This document shows positions 1 through 11,225 of a stretch of 64,000 nucleotides of DNA, one piece after another. The first letter of the stretch is position 1; each line of letters starts with the position of its first letter. The DNA is taken from contig SSNU01000093.1 in the NCBI GenBank assembly GCA_012064415.1, positions 1 through 64,000 on the forward strand. Reading direction: 5' to 3'. A program made the translations under genes and the position numbers. Under the pieces are notes generated by a model. That model saw only the letters and a list, made by a program, of their open reading frames with translations. It made no database searches and was not told the origin of the DNA. The DNA comes from Gyrodactylus bullatarudis. Taxonomy: Eukaryota; Platyhelminthes; Monogenea; Gyrodactylidea; Gyrodactylidae.

Positions 1-3
1 TCA

Positions 4-1072
4 ATGAGCTATTCAAGGTTTAAAATTATCAAACATACATTTGATAATAAATCATTACGAAACATTGGGCAAAATAGAGACAAGCTTGCTCCAATAAGGA
101 CGATATTCCAAGAGTTTATTTCAAATTGCCAGAAAGCATATATTCCCTCAGAGCAAATAACTATTGATGAACAACCTATTTCCTTCCGAGGCAGATGTCC
201 ATTCAGAGTTTATATGAAGAGCAAGCCAGGTAAATATGGAATTAAAGTTTGGGCAGCATGTGATGCAAAAGCAGCCTACATATGCAGATATTTACATAGG
301 GAAAGACGGCGATGCTCAAGAAGTTGGTCAAGGATCAAGAGTTGTGAAGCAATTGATTTATCCGTTTCTAAACGCTGGTAGGACAGTTACATGTGATAAT
401 TTTCTCACATCATATGATTTAGCTCAAAATCTCAAAGCTAACCATACAGCGATAGTGGGTACATGCCGGAAGAATAGGAAGTTTTTACCCTGATCATTTC
501 AATGCAAAAATATTGATCCTGGTACAATCCAATATATATAGTAATGGAGTTGCAATTCTCAGGTTTGCAGAGAAGAAAAACAAACCAGTTGTCATGATGT
601 CATCATCACACCAAAATCCAGATGACAGTGGACCTAAGCTGGAGATTATTCAATACTATGACGAAACCAAAGGAGGTGTAGACACGTTAGATCAACTTGT
701 AACTAATTACTCATGTAGAAGATCTACAAATAGATGGCCCTTAACTGTATTCTTGAACATTCTAGATCTTGCAGCATATAATGCATATGCATTATATAGC
801 CTTAGATGGCCTGAGTCTTTGAACAAGAAGAAATACTCTAGAAGAGAATTCTTGAACGTGTTAAGCACTCAATTGATGAAAAAACTGACCATGATTCAGA
901 AGAAAATCAACAGTGTCGTACAAAGAAACCGGAAAATAAAACTACAGTCAAAGCCCGTTGTTATATATGTCCAAGATCGGTTGATAGAAAGACAAAGATA
1001 AGTTGTAAAATTTGCAAAAGAAATATTTGTAAGCAACACATGCATTCTATCTGTGAAAATTGTCATGAATAA
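4..1072 (+). pseudogene. piggyBac-type transposase, frameshifted and 5'-truncated by the window edge
   Basis: The reading moves between frames. Frame 1 (to about 290) carries the first catalytic Asp in TIDEQ and the FRGRCPFRVYMKSKPGKYG block typical of DDE_Tnp_1_7. Frame 2 (about 290-493) carries the second Asp in VTCDNF. Frame 3 (513 to about 865) carries the third in KGGVDTLDQL. Frame 2 resumes after about 865 and ends at a TAA at 1070-1072, encoding a cysteine/histidine-rich tail (CYIC, CKIC, CKQHMH, CENC) that fits the piggyBac C-terminal zinc-binding domain. piggyBac transposases cut and paste DNA at TTAA by a DDD mechanism in the nucleus. All three Asp and the Cys tail are visible, but at least three frame changes make this copy inactive. 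The N-terminus lies outside the window. Confidence 0.93.
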
Positions 1073-1154
1073 AATCCTTTGTACAAAATTATTTTACATT
1101 TCATACTTGCAAAATTAATTGTGAGAAATAACTAAAAATATACAAAACTCCACT

Positions 1155-1217
1155 TGGGGTCTAAAAGACCCCATTTGTAAAATATGTAATTTTCATGATT
1201 TTGCATGCAAGGGTTAA
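1155..1217 (+). repeat. piggyBac 3' end: subterminal hairpin, terminal repeat and TTAA target
   Basis: A perfect hairpin at 1155-1173 (arms GGGGTC/GACCCC extended by one T-A pair) lies 83 bp after the transposase stop. The element ends with GCATGCAAGGG at 1203-1213, followed by TTAA at 1214-1217. Read inward this is TTAA-CCCTTGCATGC, the usual CCC(T/C) start of piggyBac terminal repeats. The left end is outside the window. Confidence 0.8.
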
Positions 1218-1608
1218 TGATAATTTTTTCAATAGTCAAATATTCTATTCGATCTTAAATAAAGCATCCAGAATTACCATTAACTCTAAAAAAATTTTAA
1301 GTCACAACGTCAATATTGACATTATCTCCCAACAAGCATCATTTTCTACCTTTATTCTGTATCTTTAATCTTTTACTAATTCTTTGAGAATTTGTAAAAT
1401 ATTATATTTATCGACTTTTTAAAATTATAGCATTTTTAAAGTGACACTACTGATTAATCATCAGTAATGATCCTTTAAAAAAGTACAATTTACATCTAGA
1501 AATATAATATAATATATTTTCTTCCAACTTTTGAATTTTGAATTACTTTTTGTTTAAATTTATAATTTCAACACTTATAAAATATAACTTGATTAACGAT
1601 TGCAATCA
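1218..1608. other. AT-rich stretch, nothing recognised
   Basis: No ORF, repeat family or structure could be supported here. Confidence 0.5.
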
Positions 1609-1812
1609 TCATTTCTTGAAACTTGGCTTGAAAACAACTTGACCACGTTTCTGTGACATAGGGACAAACGAGTTGTAGTTGAGCAGTCTTCCTGTAAATG
1701 TGCTTTTTATGTGGATCGATCGAACAAAGGAACCATCTCCTTTTCGCGAAAGCAAAACATCAAGGAATGGAAATTCTCCACTTTTTTCACTCTCAATTGT
1801 AAACTTTATCTG
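1609..1812 (-). pseudogene. Penelope-like reverse transcriptase fragment of a second, divergent family
   Basis: Translated on the minus strand from 1812 to the TGA at 1611-1609, 67 codons are open. They show the end of the PLE reverse transcriptase: IKFTIESEK, then FPFLDVLLSRKGDGSF, IHIKSTFTG, LLNYNSF and an MSQKRGQVV segment. The same block in the other PLE of this window reads IKFTMEKES, LSFLDVKL and YLHYASFSP, so the homology is clear but the family is different. No upstream RT motifs or GIY-YIG domain are attached. The opposite strand is also open here but shows no homology and is a shadow. Confidence 0.72.
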
Positions 1813-1927
1813 CCTAAGTAAGATAATAACTTTTAAATTTGTACTTATATGGCATGTATCACACTGCTGAGTATGCCCGAAATAAAGGCCTTATTTGTGA
1901 GACGATTGGCATCATCTTATTTTTGAT

Positions 1928-2410
1928 TTGATAGTTCTATCACACGTCATTTTAGCAACTTATTCATTCAAGCATCAGAAAATACTTTGTTTACCAACCA
2001 TTCGATAGGAAATTTATTAATCTCCTCGAGTATGTAAAGATCTTGGCTCCATCATTCGTCAAACTCGCGCTATACTAATTTTAAAAAAATCAACTCTCTT
2101 TAAATTAATTTTTGTTTAGAGCGTTTTTTTGAAAACGTATTTCCCAGGGTCATAAATAAAAAGTAAGATAATTTTTTTCGAGGAATCATACCTCTAGAAT
2201 TCAAAAATGAAATCGCCTGAACTCTATCTGCTAAACCTACAAAATTAACCTGTTTTTAGATCAAAAGTAGGTCATTTTTTGATCGATAGCTACTGAACCA
2301 AAAATAATTGCGTTAAAACAACTGTAGATTCGTAATCAGCGTATTCAAAAACCATAGGGTAGACAAATGATTGAATGCGAGTCATGAAAAAAAATTCTCT
2401 GGGACTTCAA
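1928..2410 (+). repeat. MITE family P2 (piggyBac-type), degraded copy
   Basis: This stretch matches the copy at 18515-18990 over most of its length (shared blocks TAGTTCTATCACACGTCATT, TCGATAGGAAATTTATTAAT, AACAACTGTAGRTTCGTA and GAATGCGAGTCATGAA). The right end reads CTCTGGGACTTCAA instead of CTCTGGGATTTTAAGGG, so the terminal repeat and TTAA are lost. Confidence 0.7.
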
Positions 2411-2992
2411 AAATAATATTATTTATTTGAAATGCTGTTACTTTAAAGTAGATGCATTTATTATTTTTTTCAATCGGAATAATTTAATTGCAAGTTATTA
2501 ATTGTATCCTTGTATTTGATTTTTTAAATGTGATTATTAGAACAGAAAATGTGGATCAATGAAAAGAAATCTTTCTTTTCCGAGCAATTATCAATTACAA
2601 TAAAAATAAAGGCATTAGCCCTAGAGCGTCATATCATTAAAATCGCATTTTCAGTAAATAGGAATTTTTTGAACCCCCTGTTTACAAGAACCAGAAATCG
2701 TGTTAATAAAATTATTTATTTAGAAAATTGGAAGCAAAAGTTAATACAACACTCAAATATATATTACAGATCTTTTCCCACATATTTGGATCTATTTCAT
2801 TTTTGAATATTTTTTCTATTATACATCTAGCAGCTAGATTCTAGCTCTTTTGCCATGGAACATATGTAATTCCATTTTCAAAAGCTTCTCTTTTCCTATA
2901 GACTATCAAACTTACAAATTTCAAATATTTCGTTCAAAGTCTCATCTAGTTATGGCGACAGTTGGATTTTTTAAATATTTCAGACTAATCTA
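2411..2992. other. AT-rich stretch, nothing recognised
   Basis: An 85-codon ORF at 2549-2806 has no recognisable domain and a composition like its surroundings, so I do not call a gene. Confidence 0.4.
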
Positions 2993-3573
2993 GAGCTATT
3001 CTCCATGAATTTGGGAATTTATGATTTTTACGAAAATCTCAATTCTTCCATCAAGGTCTCGAAAATTTCTGATGAAATATTGTAAATCGATTCAAGATTT
3101 CAGAAAAAGAACTCGAAGAAAATATGTTTTGAAAAAATTAGGAGACACTTTTAATTTCGATTTGGCGCAATTGTTTTAAACTCTGAACGCAAAATTTTTG
3201 TTGATCTCAAGGTGTAAGAGGGATCAAAAGTTATTCTCATGATCACGAATTAAAATTTTGAATGAACTGTCAATTAGATCCTCCTAATTTATTAGTTTTC
3301 TACGCATCAAAAATATGAGAATGGGAAGTTTAGGCTTTATTTCTTACTAAAATTTCTCCGACCATTTTTCGTGGTTTTCTAATCTATTGGTGTTCCTTAA
3401 AAGTTGCACTCAAAGCTTAAGAAAATCTCGCCAACTCGAAATTTAAAGCGTCTTTGAATTTTTTTCTTACATCGGTGAAAGTGTGTCCTTGAAATTGATT
3501 TACAAAAATTCATCAAAAAATTTCGAGAACTTTTTGTTAAATTCATCTCAAATCCATCATTCAGAATAGCTTC
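2993..3573. repeat. Foldback element family FB-B, diverged copy
   Basis: It starts AGCTATTCTCCATGAATTTG and ends AGAATAGCTT, with arms resembling the near-perfect copy at 20189-20942: GGGAATTTATGATTTTTACG and CATCAAGGTCTCGAAAATTT on the left, the same motifs inverted on the right. The arms have diverged strongly, so this is an old copy. Confidence 0.6.
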
Positions 3574-3732
3574 AGCTAGAGATAATTTTTTAAAGACCAT
3601 TCTGGCAAATATACTATTGAGACTAGTTTTATATATAAGATTTTAAGATTATCTGGTACAAAATTAAAAATAAAGAATACAATCTGTTTGATATTCTGGT
3701 TTTTAAATGCATCGAGATTAATTTAGAATCTG

Positions 3733-3960
3733 TGCCTCCGAGGATGAAGGGTAGTGAAAAGTACGGTGAATTCATACAAAAACTCAATATTTTTCTGCGG
3801 ATAGTCAGGAAAAAGTTATTTTTTGAATTCTTTAACGGAGTGACTTCATCGACTAATAAAATCAATCAGACCAAAATTGGATCAATTTTTTCAATTTCGA
3901 AAATGCGTCAAATTTTTCAATTTTTGATCACGAAAATTGATTCCAGAGAATTTACATGAT
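3733..3960. repeat. Foldback element family FB-A, half copy
   Basis: Blocks AAAAACTCAATATTTTTCTG, GGAAAAAGTTATTTTTTGAA and ATCAGACCAAAATTGG match the left arm of the FB-A elements at 30895 and 63257. Only one arm is seen. Confidence 0.5.
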
Positions 3961-5204
3961 TAAATTCCGACACTACGAAATAGAATCAAGATTTAGCCAA
4001 AAAAGCTAACTTTACATTTATTGCTTGTTTATTATTAGGCCAGTAAAAAGTCGAAATTAGCTCATTTTAGCCACAGAATAAAAAGCTCATTTTAGTTCAT
4101 TCACTCATTTTCGAGTAATATTTTTTTATAAGCGTAAAATTCGAAAATCCTTGAATTGTCGATAAAAGTCGATATTTCAACTTAGTCAATCCATGACTGC
4201 TCCAATCCCTTAGATTCATCTACTGTAAAGAATCTTCACAATCCCTAGTTTTAATTCCATTCATTGAAAATAAAGGTACTAATTTTATAGTATTTTTTTA
4301 TTTACTGGCATAAATAATGCTTACTCTCAAGTGGTTGGTATGTTTGGAGCGGACTTTCTCAATGCTGAAGCATGTTTTAAGAATAAATTCAAGACTGGCA
4401 ATCTAAAATTGCCATTTTATAATCCTATTACATCATATTTTGTATTATATAGTAATAATCTCGAAGATAAATACATTTTATGTAATTTTAATTTACCTAG
4501 GAAAAATGTCGAAATAATAGTTAGCATTGAAGAATCCTAATTTGTATTTTGGTTAAAATATTCTCATAAAATTTTGAAAAAAATTTCAATCTCTCTCTAT
4601 GTTTCAATTTTAAGCATTAAATTCAAGAAAATATAAAGTGAACACAGAAATATTATTGAATAAAGTCCTACAATTCATGACTGGATGATATGATTTTGTA
4701 TTTTAAAAGTATTTTATTCATTTTTGTCTATGGATAATGATTGTAAAAGATAAATTACAATTATCATTTTTTTCTACAATGTTGCTTGTACTATAAAAAA
4801 ACCTGAGTTATATGACATTATTCCATTCATGTTCCATAAAATTCGTAGACATTTTCCATTCCAAGCATTTTGCAGACTTAATTTCCAAATTAACTCTTGT
4901 TTCCTTTCTTTTGTTGTACATTATGGTTTCTTTCTTCTACATAAGAATGCAATCATGTCTTGTCCAAATTGAATGTCTGACGCAACATGAAATAAAATTA
5001 ATTGTATTTAAAAAGACTATTGGAGTTATATTTACTAAAGAAAAATACCTGTTTCGCTGAAAAATAAAAATTAATGATTAATAATCTTTATAAATTTACA
5101 CCTTCAAAGGTTAATATTGAGATTTATTTTTCAAATCGTTTGGTTTTTTATTACATTACATTTTTGAAAAAATCTATTAGCTCTTTTAGTATAAACTTTA
5201 AACT
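3961..5204. other. AT-rich stretch with two unrecognised short ORFs
   Basis: ORFs at 4331-4540 (69 codons, TTG start) and 4812-5060 (82 codons, ATG start, one hydrophobic run LISKLTLVSFLLLYIMVSFF) show no family signature. I do not call genes. Confidence 0.35.
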
Positions 5205-5334
5205 CTTTTATCTTTGAAATGATAAGTCGGCTTAAAAAAAGGAATTCAGATTCGGAATCAGCATAATTATTTTGGTTGCAAATTTTCTCATTTGTATGAT
5301 GAAAAAAAATAATTTGGGACATGAAGGGTTATAC
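5205..5334 (-). repeat. MITE family P3 (piggyBac-type), end fragment
   Basis: On the minus strand this starts CCCTTCATGTCCCAAATTAT, as does the longer copy at 25293-25725, and shares the downstream GATTCCGAATYTGAATT block. The flanking tetranucleotide is TTAT (5335-5338), one change from TTAA. Confidence 0.6.
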
Positions 5335-5987
5335 ACTAATGAGAGGTCCAATAATTTCCCTCTGAAATTCACGAGTGTAACTTCAAGATTAGACAAGTAA
5401 ATCAACTATACTAAATCTGATCTAAGGATTCACCTCAAAGACTACTTGAAAGAAATGTTAGAGATTTTTACTTTTTATAATGGAACTTTCACCGCCATTC
5501 TAATAAAAATTTTATTTTGCAGAAAAATTGATGCAATTCTGAACTAAATTTTTGCCTGGGGAAAATGAAATTGAACATATTAGAATTGAAAAATCTAAGC
5601 CTATTGATTACGTTACTAAATTTCTTTGAAATATCAAGGATATTTGAACCACAGTTAATCTGTAAACTAATGTTAGTCTTAAGACTCTAGTTTGCAGGGG
5701 ATTCTGGAAACGACATTTTCTAGATTCTCTACTTGAGTTATTCGTAGTTACAGGGAATATAGAAACTCTATGAAATATAAAGAATCTCTGAAATTCTAGG
5801 TGATGAATACTCAGTTTCTTAGCAAGTTGGGAAAACTTTTAAGAATAGATGGTCGAACTAAAAAAGCTAAAAAAAAATTTTATTTAAATCAAATTTTGAT
5901 AATTCAAGATCTCTGAAAAAAGACGAACTAGCGTTTTATGGAGATTATCGGTTTTCTTGTCTCATCGACTCTCTCACTTAGAAATCA
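5335..5987. other. AT-rich stretch, nothing recognised
   Basis: No coding or structural signal seen. Confidence 0.4.
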
Positions 5988-6092
5988 GGGTTAATTCCAA
6001 AAGTAGCCCCAAAGTGGGAATAATCCTAAAACTAGCCCCATTCTAGAAATTTTATCTTAGATTTAACCCCAAATTTTTCCAGAATTAACCCC
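5988..6092. repeat. Short inverted-repeat unit with repeated TTAACCCC / TAGCCCC motifs
   Basis: The left end GGGTTAATTCCAAAA is inverted at the right end (TTTTTCCAGAATTAACCCC), and inside are AGTAGCCCCAAA, CTAGCCCCATT and TTTAACCCCAAA at roughly 30-bp spacing. It resembles a tiny MITE, but no sister copy was found. Confidence 0.4.
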
Positions 6093-6774
6093 ATCGTAAT
6101 TCAGTTCTTCGAATTCTGAAAATTATAACTATTTTGAAATATTAATATTATTTGTTTAACATCTCGATTAACAATTTATTTTCAAAAGCCTTCTATTGAA
6201 TTTGTATGGGGTTAAAATCCTTTTGAGTTCATATGATTTAACTTTGCATGGATTAACGATACATGAATGACTTTTAAATGAAGTTAAGTATAGTATTTCA
6301 TTTTTTCTCTGACTGAAGCGCACGAAGGCTTCACAATCTTTAATAACACATATTCAAATATATCCTTGTCGTTATTTTTCTTAACTTTGAATGATTTCTG
6401 AGTAGCTTTAGTTTTCCAATTTTTTTTTCTATTGAATAAGTTGGCAATTTCCTCAAACTTGATTGACTTGTGAAAAAAATTCATTGAAAAATGTTGGAGC
6501 AAATTCAAAAATTTAACATTTTTACCTCCAATAACATAACAAAATTTCTCTTTGTTTGATTCTCTTCTGGAATGAGTGCTGGAAAATAGTACGATTAAAA
6601 ATTTACCTTTCTCTAATGGGACATTGGGTTTATTCCCAAAAATTGTTACAGTATTTGTTTTAAAAGACAGGAAAATCAGGTCAGACTTGAGATATACTTT
6701 ATTATCATACTTTATTTGCTCTCAAAGGAAAATATGCTAGAATAAAAACGTTTCCACTTTTTCAGAAAATTGAA
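6093..6774. other. AT-rich stretch, nothing recognised
   Basis: A 74-codon minus-strand ORF (6284-6508, lysine-rich) has no family signature. Confidence 0.35.
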
Positions 6775-7150
6775 AGAAAATATATTAAAACCAAATGTAC
6801 ATTTCTTGAAGCATCATCAGTGGTAATACTTTAAAAATGATATAAGGTAATAATTTACAAATCATGAAAGAAATAGTAAAAGTCAAAGAAAATAAGAATA
6901 AAATGCAAGCTGAAAAAACACCAAAACTCTTCAATAAATAGCAACAGTGGAGATAAAAGTGTAAAAGCTCACATTGGCCAAGATATTTGAAGATTACAGA
7001 AATAGTGTTTTTGAACACAGATTAGATTTGTATAGGTTAATAAGAAATTTTTCTTTCACCCGTGCATCTATGCTGTCGTCATTAGGGTTTTTGTATAAAA
7101 CGGAAAAATTAGAAATTGAAGCTGTATGATCTTCTTGTCTAAATCTCAAT
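6775..7150 (-). mobile_element. Penelope-like element, 3' fragment with hammerhead-like core
   Basis: On the minus strand it matches the C-terminal coding end of the PLE (peptide-like remnants of the YKNPGDDSIDVWVKEKFF region around 7090-7030), then the 3' untranslated segment (GTGAGCTTTTACACTTTTAT, AGTTTTGGTGTTTTTTCAGC) and the terminal segment with CTGATGA...GAAATGTACA. The coding part is broken. Confidence 0.75.
6789..6826 (-). ncRNA. Hammerhead-ribozyme-like core in PLE terminal segment
   Basis: Minus strand reads ACCA-CTGATGA-TGCTTCAA-GAAA-TGTACA-TT-TGGT. CTGATGA and GAAA are the invariant hammerhead core, TT fits the UH cleavage site, and ACCA/TGGT closes stem I. Stem II is weak. Hammerheads are known in PLE terminal regions; activity here is inferred. 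Confidence 0.5.
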
Positions 7151-9225
7151 TAGTATTTTTGATGCTAGAGAAAAATTTCATTTAAAAAAATTACATTTTC
7201 GTAAATTAATCAATTTATTTTCCAAATACTTGAAAATAATTATTAATTATATTTAATGTGACAGTGAATCTTGTTATAAATATATATTTTGAAATTTTAA
7301 AAGCATGCTATCGTTTAAAAGAAATTATTGAATTGTTGATTAATTTACATAACAAACATTATAATTGTAGATTGGAATTGAGAAGTTATAACAGTACAGT
7401 TTACAGATAATTGCCAATAAGATAATAATTGTGAAATTATTTGTAAATTTCCATTTTAAATCCATACTATTAAAAAATAAAAGCTTTTTACTCAATATAG
7501 CTTTTACTGCTCATCTACTGAAGTCTCACGCCCTAGAGGAGTTGCCACACAATGATGAATAGAGCTCGGATCTCAAAAATATTTGGGTTCAATTTTGGAT
7601 AATATGTATATGTATATAAACATAACTTCTTAGAAAATTATCCGAAAAATTATCGATCGAACAATTCTTTACCTGATTACTCATGAGTACGACCATTAAT
7701 TTTCAAAAATAGAACCTCATGTATTCTGAAGCGCCAAATAAGGCTTGAACATCACAATAAAATAATAAAAAATTTTATTTTGACTAATATTACTATGCTC
7801 TTGCCTCTAAACCTTTTTTACATCAATAAGCGAAATATTTTTTTTGTTCAACATCAATAAAATATAACTCCATCCGATGCAGAATGAAAAGTTGTTCCAC
7901 AAATTTTATGCATCAATATCATAATTAATCAAAGTTGATATGATCGGAATTTTCGTTTTCGAATGAAAATCGATAAAATTCCATTTGAATTTAGTTGTAA
8001 ACCCTCGTTTTTTCTCACCGATTGATATCATAGGAATCAGCGTAAAATCATTTCTGTTTAAAATCATCATAAATGTTTATGAATATTTTCGCGAACCTCC
8101 CCTAATATCCATTGAGGGAGCTTATATTATAAACGAATTTAAATATTTTATTGGAAAAACAAACAAAAATTAATTGAAATTAACGAGATTTAATAAAAAT
8201 CCAATTAGCTATTAATTTTTTGATTGTCTTCACACGCAATATTATTTTATTGCTTTCATTGTGGCAAAATAATATGTGCTCTTGTTCCCATTTTTTCCAA
8301 AGTACAAAAGGAAATTTTCAATCGAATCTTTTTTATTAAGGATTAAGTAATAAAAGAGAAAAGATTAAAAAGCCTCTGGTTAAATGTATCATTTACGGCA
8401 TATCATTTTTATATAGTGATACCAAAAAAAACTAAAATAAGCCACATCGAAATGATTGATTGAATGTAAATTCAAATATGATTGATATTTCTCTCAGAAA
8501 ATGTGGAAAGAAAATGAGCCCATATATTGTCAGGATCTTTGCTCCTACTTTGATTACTGGGCCAGATACTCAGAGCCCTTGAGTTAGGAGGCATATTTCT
8601 CAAACTGAGCATTTTCTTCCAAAAAATAGCATATATAAATTTACCAATAAGAATTTAGAATTATATCTGAAATAATATCAGTATCAGATAAGTAGTAGGG
8701 ATAGATTTTTCAATTCTAATTTGTTCAATTTTATTTTCCCTGGGTAAAAATGTAGTTCAGAATGAGTATTTGAATTGTATTAATTTTTCTTTAGAATAAA
8801 TTTTTCTATTAAAGTGAATAGTGCCAGTGAGAAAACTCTATTTTTATTAAATTTTATATTATTACTCTCAAGTAGTAATCGTAGTAATTTACGTTAAAAT
8901 TGTCAGAAAATAGAATTGCGATAACTTAATCTCGATCAAGAAAGAAAACTCTTTTTCCGAATTGATGGATTAATTTTTCAGATTCCGTTTTCATCTTCAA
9001 TCATAAAAACATTTAATTTTTCATAAAAAAGAATATTTTAATATAAAGCAAGGGATTAAATACGGAAATGTAGATTTTTTTCAAAAGACCCTTTTACCAT
9101 TGATGTCATATCTTGACAGAAAGGGAAAAAAGTCGGATCCATACTTACAGATCTTGATTGAAAAAAATTATTTTCTTCCTAAATTGAATTAGGGTCTTTT
9201 CTCAATATATAATTTTTTTGGCTAT
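7151..9225. other. 2 kb AT-rich stretch without recognisable genes
   Basis: A 62-codon ORF at 7985-8173 has no signature. Around 7575-7605 there is a weak pol III B-box-like string (GGGTTCAATTTTGG) without a convincing A box. Confidence 0.35.
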
Positions 9226-9276
9226 AACATTGTTGAAGAAAGATCCCAAGTCTTATTAAATTTCATTGCTAACAAG

Positions 9277-11020
9277 ATGATGCTTTTACAAATTGACACT
9301 GAATTCAATGATGCTCTATTAAGATTTTACGTTGAATCAGGTGAATCTTTAGTGAAATATGAATCCTTATGCAAAGAATTTTGGAAAAGTCTTCGTTTTC
9401 ATGAAAAGGAAATCTTCAACTTCACCGATATTCAGTTATCAAACGAGCAAAAAGAAATCCTGTCTCTTGGTCCAAATTTTTGTATCCCCAAACGTAAAAA
9501 TGAAATTGAAGATAAAGCAGCATTTGAACGTCTAGTCTATGAACTGGGTTTAACTAACAATCGGAAGGACGACTCAAATACAGAGAAGTTCAAACTTGAT
9601 CTGTTGTCTATCTATAGAAGTTTTGATCGTAAACATTTAAAATCTAGTTTACTTTCTAAGAAACATTTTGTAGCACTTAAAGAACTTAAATCTAATGAAA
9701 ACATATTCTTAACAAAACTTGACAAGGGTAAAGGGATAGTAATTATGTATAAGGATGATTATTATAAGGCAGGGTTAGATTTCCTCTCTGATGACAGTAA
9801 ATTTCATAGCACTGGGCAAGATAGATTTTCGTATACTAAACAAATGGAATCCATGGAACGTTCCATGAATAAAATATCGAAGGGACTATTTGATAGAAAT
9901 ATAATTTTTGATAGAATTAGGAAATTCATAGCTAAGAAACATACTGGGATGTCTAGATTATATCTACATCCAAAAACACATAAGATAACTGATGGGATTA
10001 TTCCTGAGATTTTCCCAACCCAATCCGGCCGATCTTGGACATTTCGTCATGTCCACAACATAATTTAGCTAAATGGTTGATAGATATATTGAAACCAATA
10101 CATGAATACTATGCCAAATATTTTGTTATAGATACTTTTTCGTTTGTCGATAAAATTAAGGATTTAAACATAGGTTAAAAAAGATGATTTCATTAGATGT
10201 TAGTTCTTTATTTCCTAATGTACCAATAGAAGAAACCCTTACTATTATCAGTTCTTTTGTCGATGAACAGGGTGGTTTTGAAATGCAGAGTAAAGAATTA
10301 ACAGACCTTATAAGGATCTGTTGTATAAATGTTCCTCTATCATTTCAAAACAAAGTTTTCATCCAAAATAATGGAATAGCTATGGGTTCACCTATTAGCC
10401 CTCTTTTAGCTGATATCTTCTTAGGCTGGTTAGAACTAAATAAAATGTCTGAAACAATAAATTCTTTTACTGATGTTTACATCAGATATGTCGATGACAC
10501 TTTTATTTTGATGAAACCTAATGTATCATCGGATGATTTTTCTTAAAGATGAACTCTGTTCATCTAAATATTAAGTTTACCATGGAAAAAGAATCTAATG
10601 ATATTTTAAGCTTCCTAGATGTGAAACTGACTGAAAGAAGATGGTTCAATTCAAAGAAACATTTTCAACAAAAAGACTGACAATGGTAAATATCTCCATT
10701 ATGCCAGTTTTAGTCCTGTTTCACATAAAGTTGGTTTAGTAATTGGCCTAGGAAAGAGGATAAGAAGGATAGCAAGTCCAGAGGAAATACCTAAAGAAAT
10801 AGAGAACATGAAGTCGAGTTTATTGGAAAACGGTTATCCTAATAAATTTGTGGAAGGGCATGAAGCTTCAATCTCAAACTTTTCTATTTTATACAAAAAT
10901 GCAGGGGATGACAGTACAGACGTTTGGGTGAAGGAGAAATTCTTCACAAATAGATATAAACCAAACTTATGTGTCCAAAAAAACTATTCTTATAATCTTC
11001 AACTACCTTGGCCTATGTGA
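9277..11020 (+). pseudogene. Penelope-like reverse transcriptase / GIY-YIG protein, frameshifted with nuclease core deleted
   Basis: PLE proteins join a telomerase-like reverse transcriptase to a GIY-YIG nuclease. Visible in order: NIFLTKLDKGKGIVIM (RT motif 1, about 9700-9750); MSRLYLHPKTHKI; a frame change near 10018; SLDVSSLFPNVPIEET with the first catalytic Asp (10187 on); GIAMGSPISPLLADIF; YVDDTFIL with the catalytic Asp pair near 10490; a frame change near 10546 and another near 10640; YLHYASFSPVSHKVG; and the end WVKEKFFTNRYKPNLC to the stop at 11018-11020. Compared with the copy at 32928-33260, the segment holding CDCGASYIGRT is deleted between NKFV and EGHEAS, so the nuclease is lost. 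Catalytic RT residues remain but the frame does not. Confidence 0.9.
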
Positions 11021-11173
11021 GCTTTTTCATTTTTCTCTCCACTGTTGTTACTTATTGGAGAGTTTTGGTGTTTTTTTAGCTTAAATTATATTCTTCTTTG
11101 ACTTTTACTGTTTCTTTCATAATTTGTAAACTATTATTTTGAATGAATTCTCAAGTTATTTCATTTTTAAAGT

Positions 11174-11214
11174 GTTGCCACTGATGATGCTTTGTGAAAT
11201 GTACATATGGCCCC
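11174..11214 (+). ncRNA. Hammerhead-ribozyme-like core, stem I variant GCCA/TGGC
   Basis: Reads GCCA-CTGATGA-TGCTTTGT-GAAA-TGTACA-TA-TGGC. The core is the same as in copy 2 (16610-16650), but the outer stem pair is G-C instead of A-T, a paired change that supports real base pairing. UH is TA. Confidence 0.55.
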
Positions 11215-11225
11215 AATATATATCT

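Larger units (their letters stand above)
9226..11225 (+). mobile_element. Penelope-like element copy 1, 5'-truncated
   Basis: Homology to copy 2 begins near 9226 (TTGAAGAAAGATCCCAAGTC) and continues through the reverse transcriptase, a shortened C-terminal domain and the 3' untranslated segment to the hammerhead-like core at 11174-11214 and ATATATC. The 5' leader and first about 80 codons present in copy 2 are missing. Confidence 0.9.

Noticed and set aside
6785..7018. 77-codon minus ORF with hydrophobic runs called as a membrane protein
   Set aside because: It lies in the 3' untranslated part of a PLE fragment; the same sequence in other copies is not open in that frame.
7555..7605. tRNA or SINE promoter near GGGTTCAATTTTGG
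   Set aside because: Only a weak B-box-like string is present, with no convincing A box and no cloverleaf.
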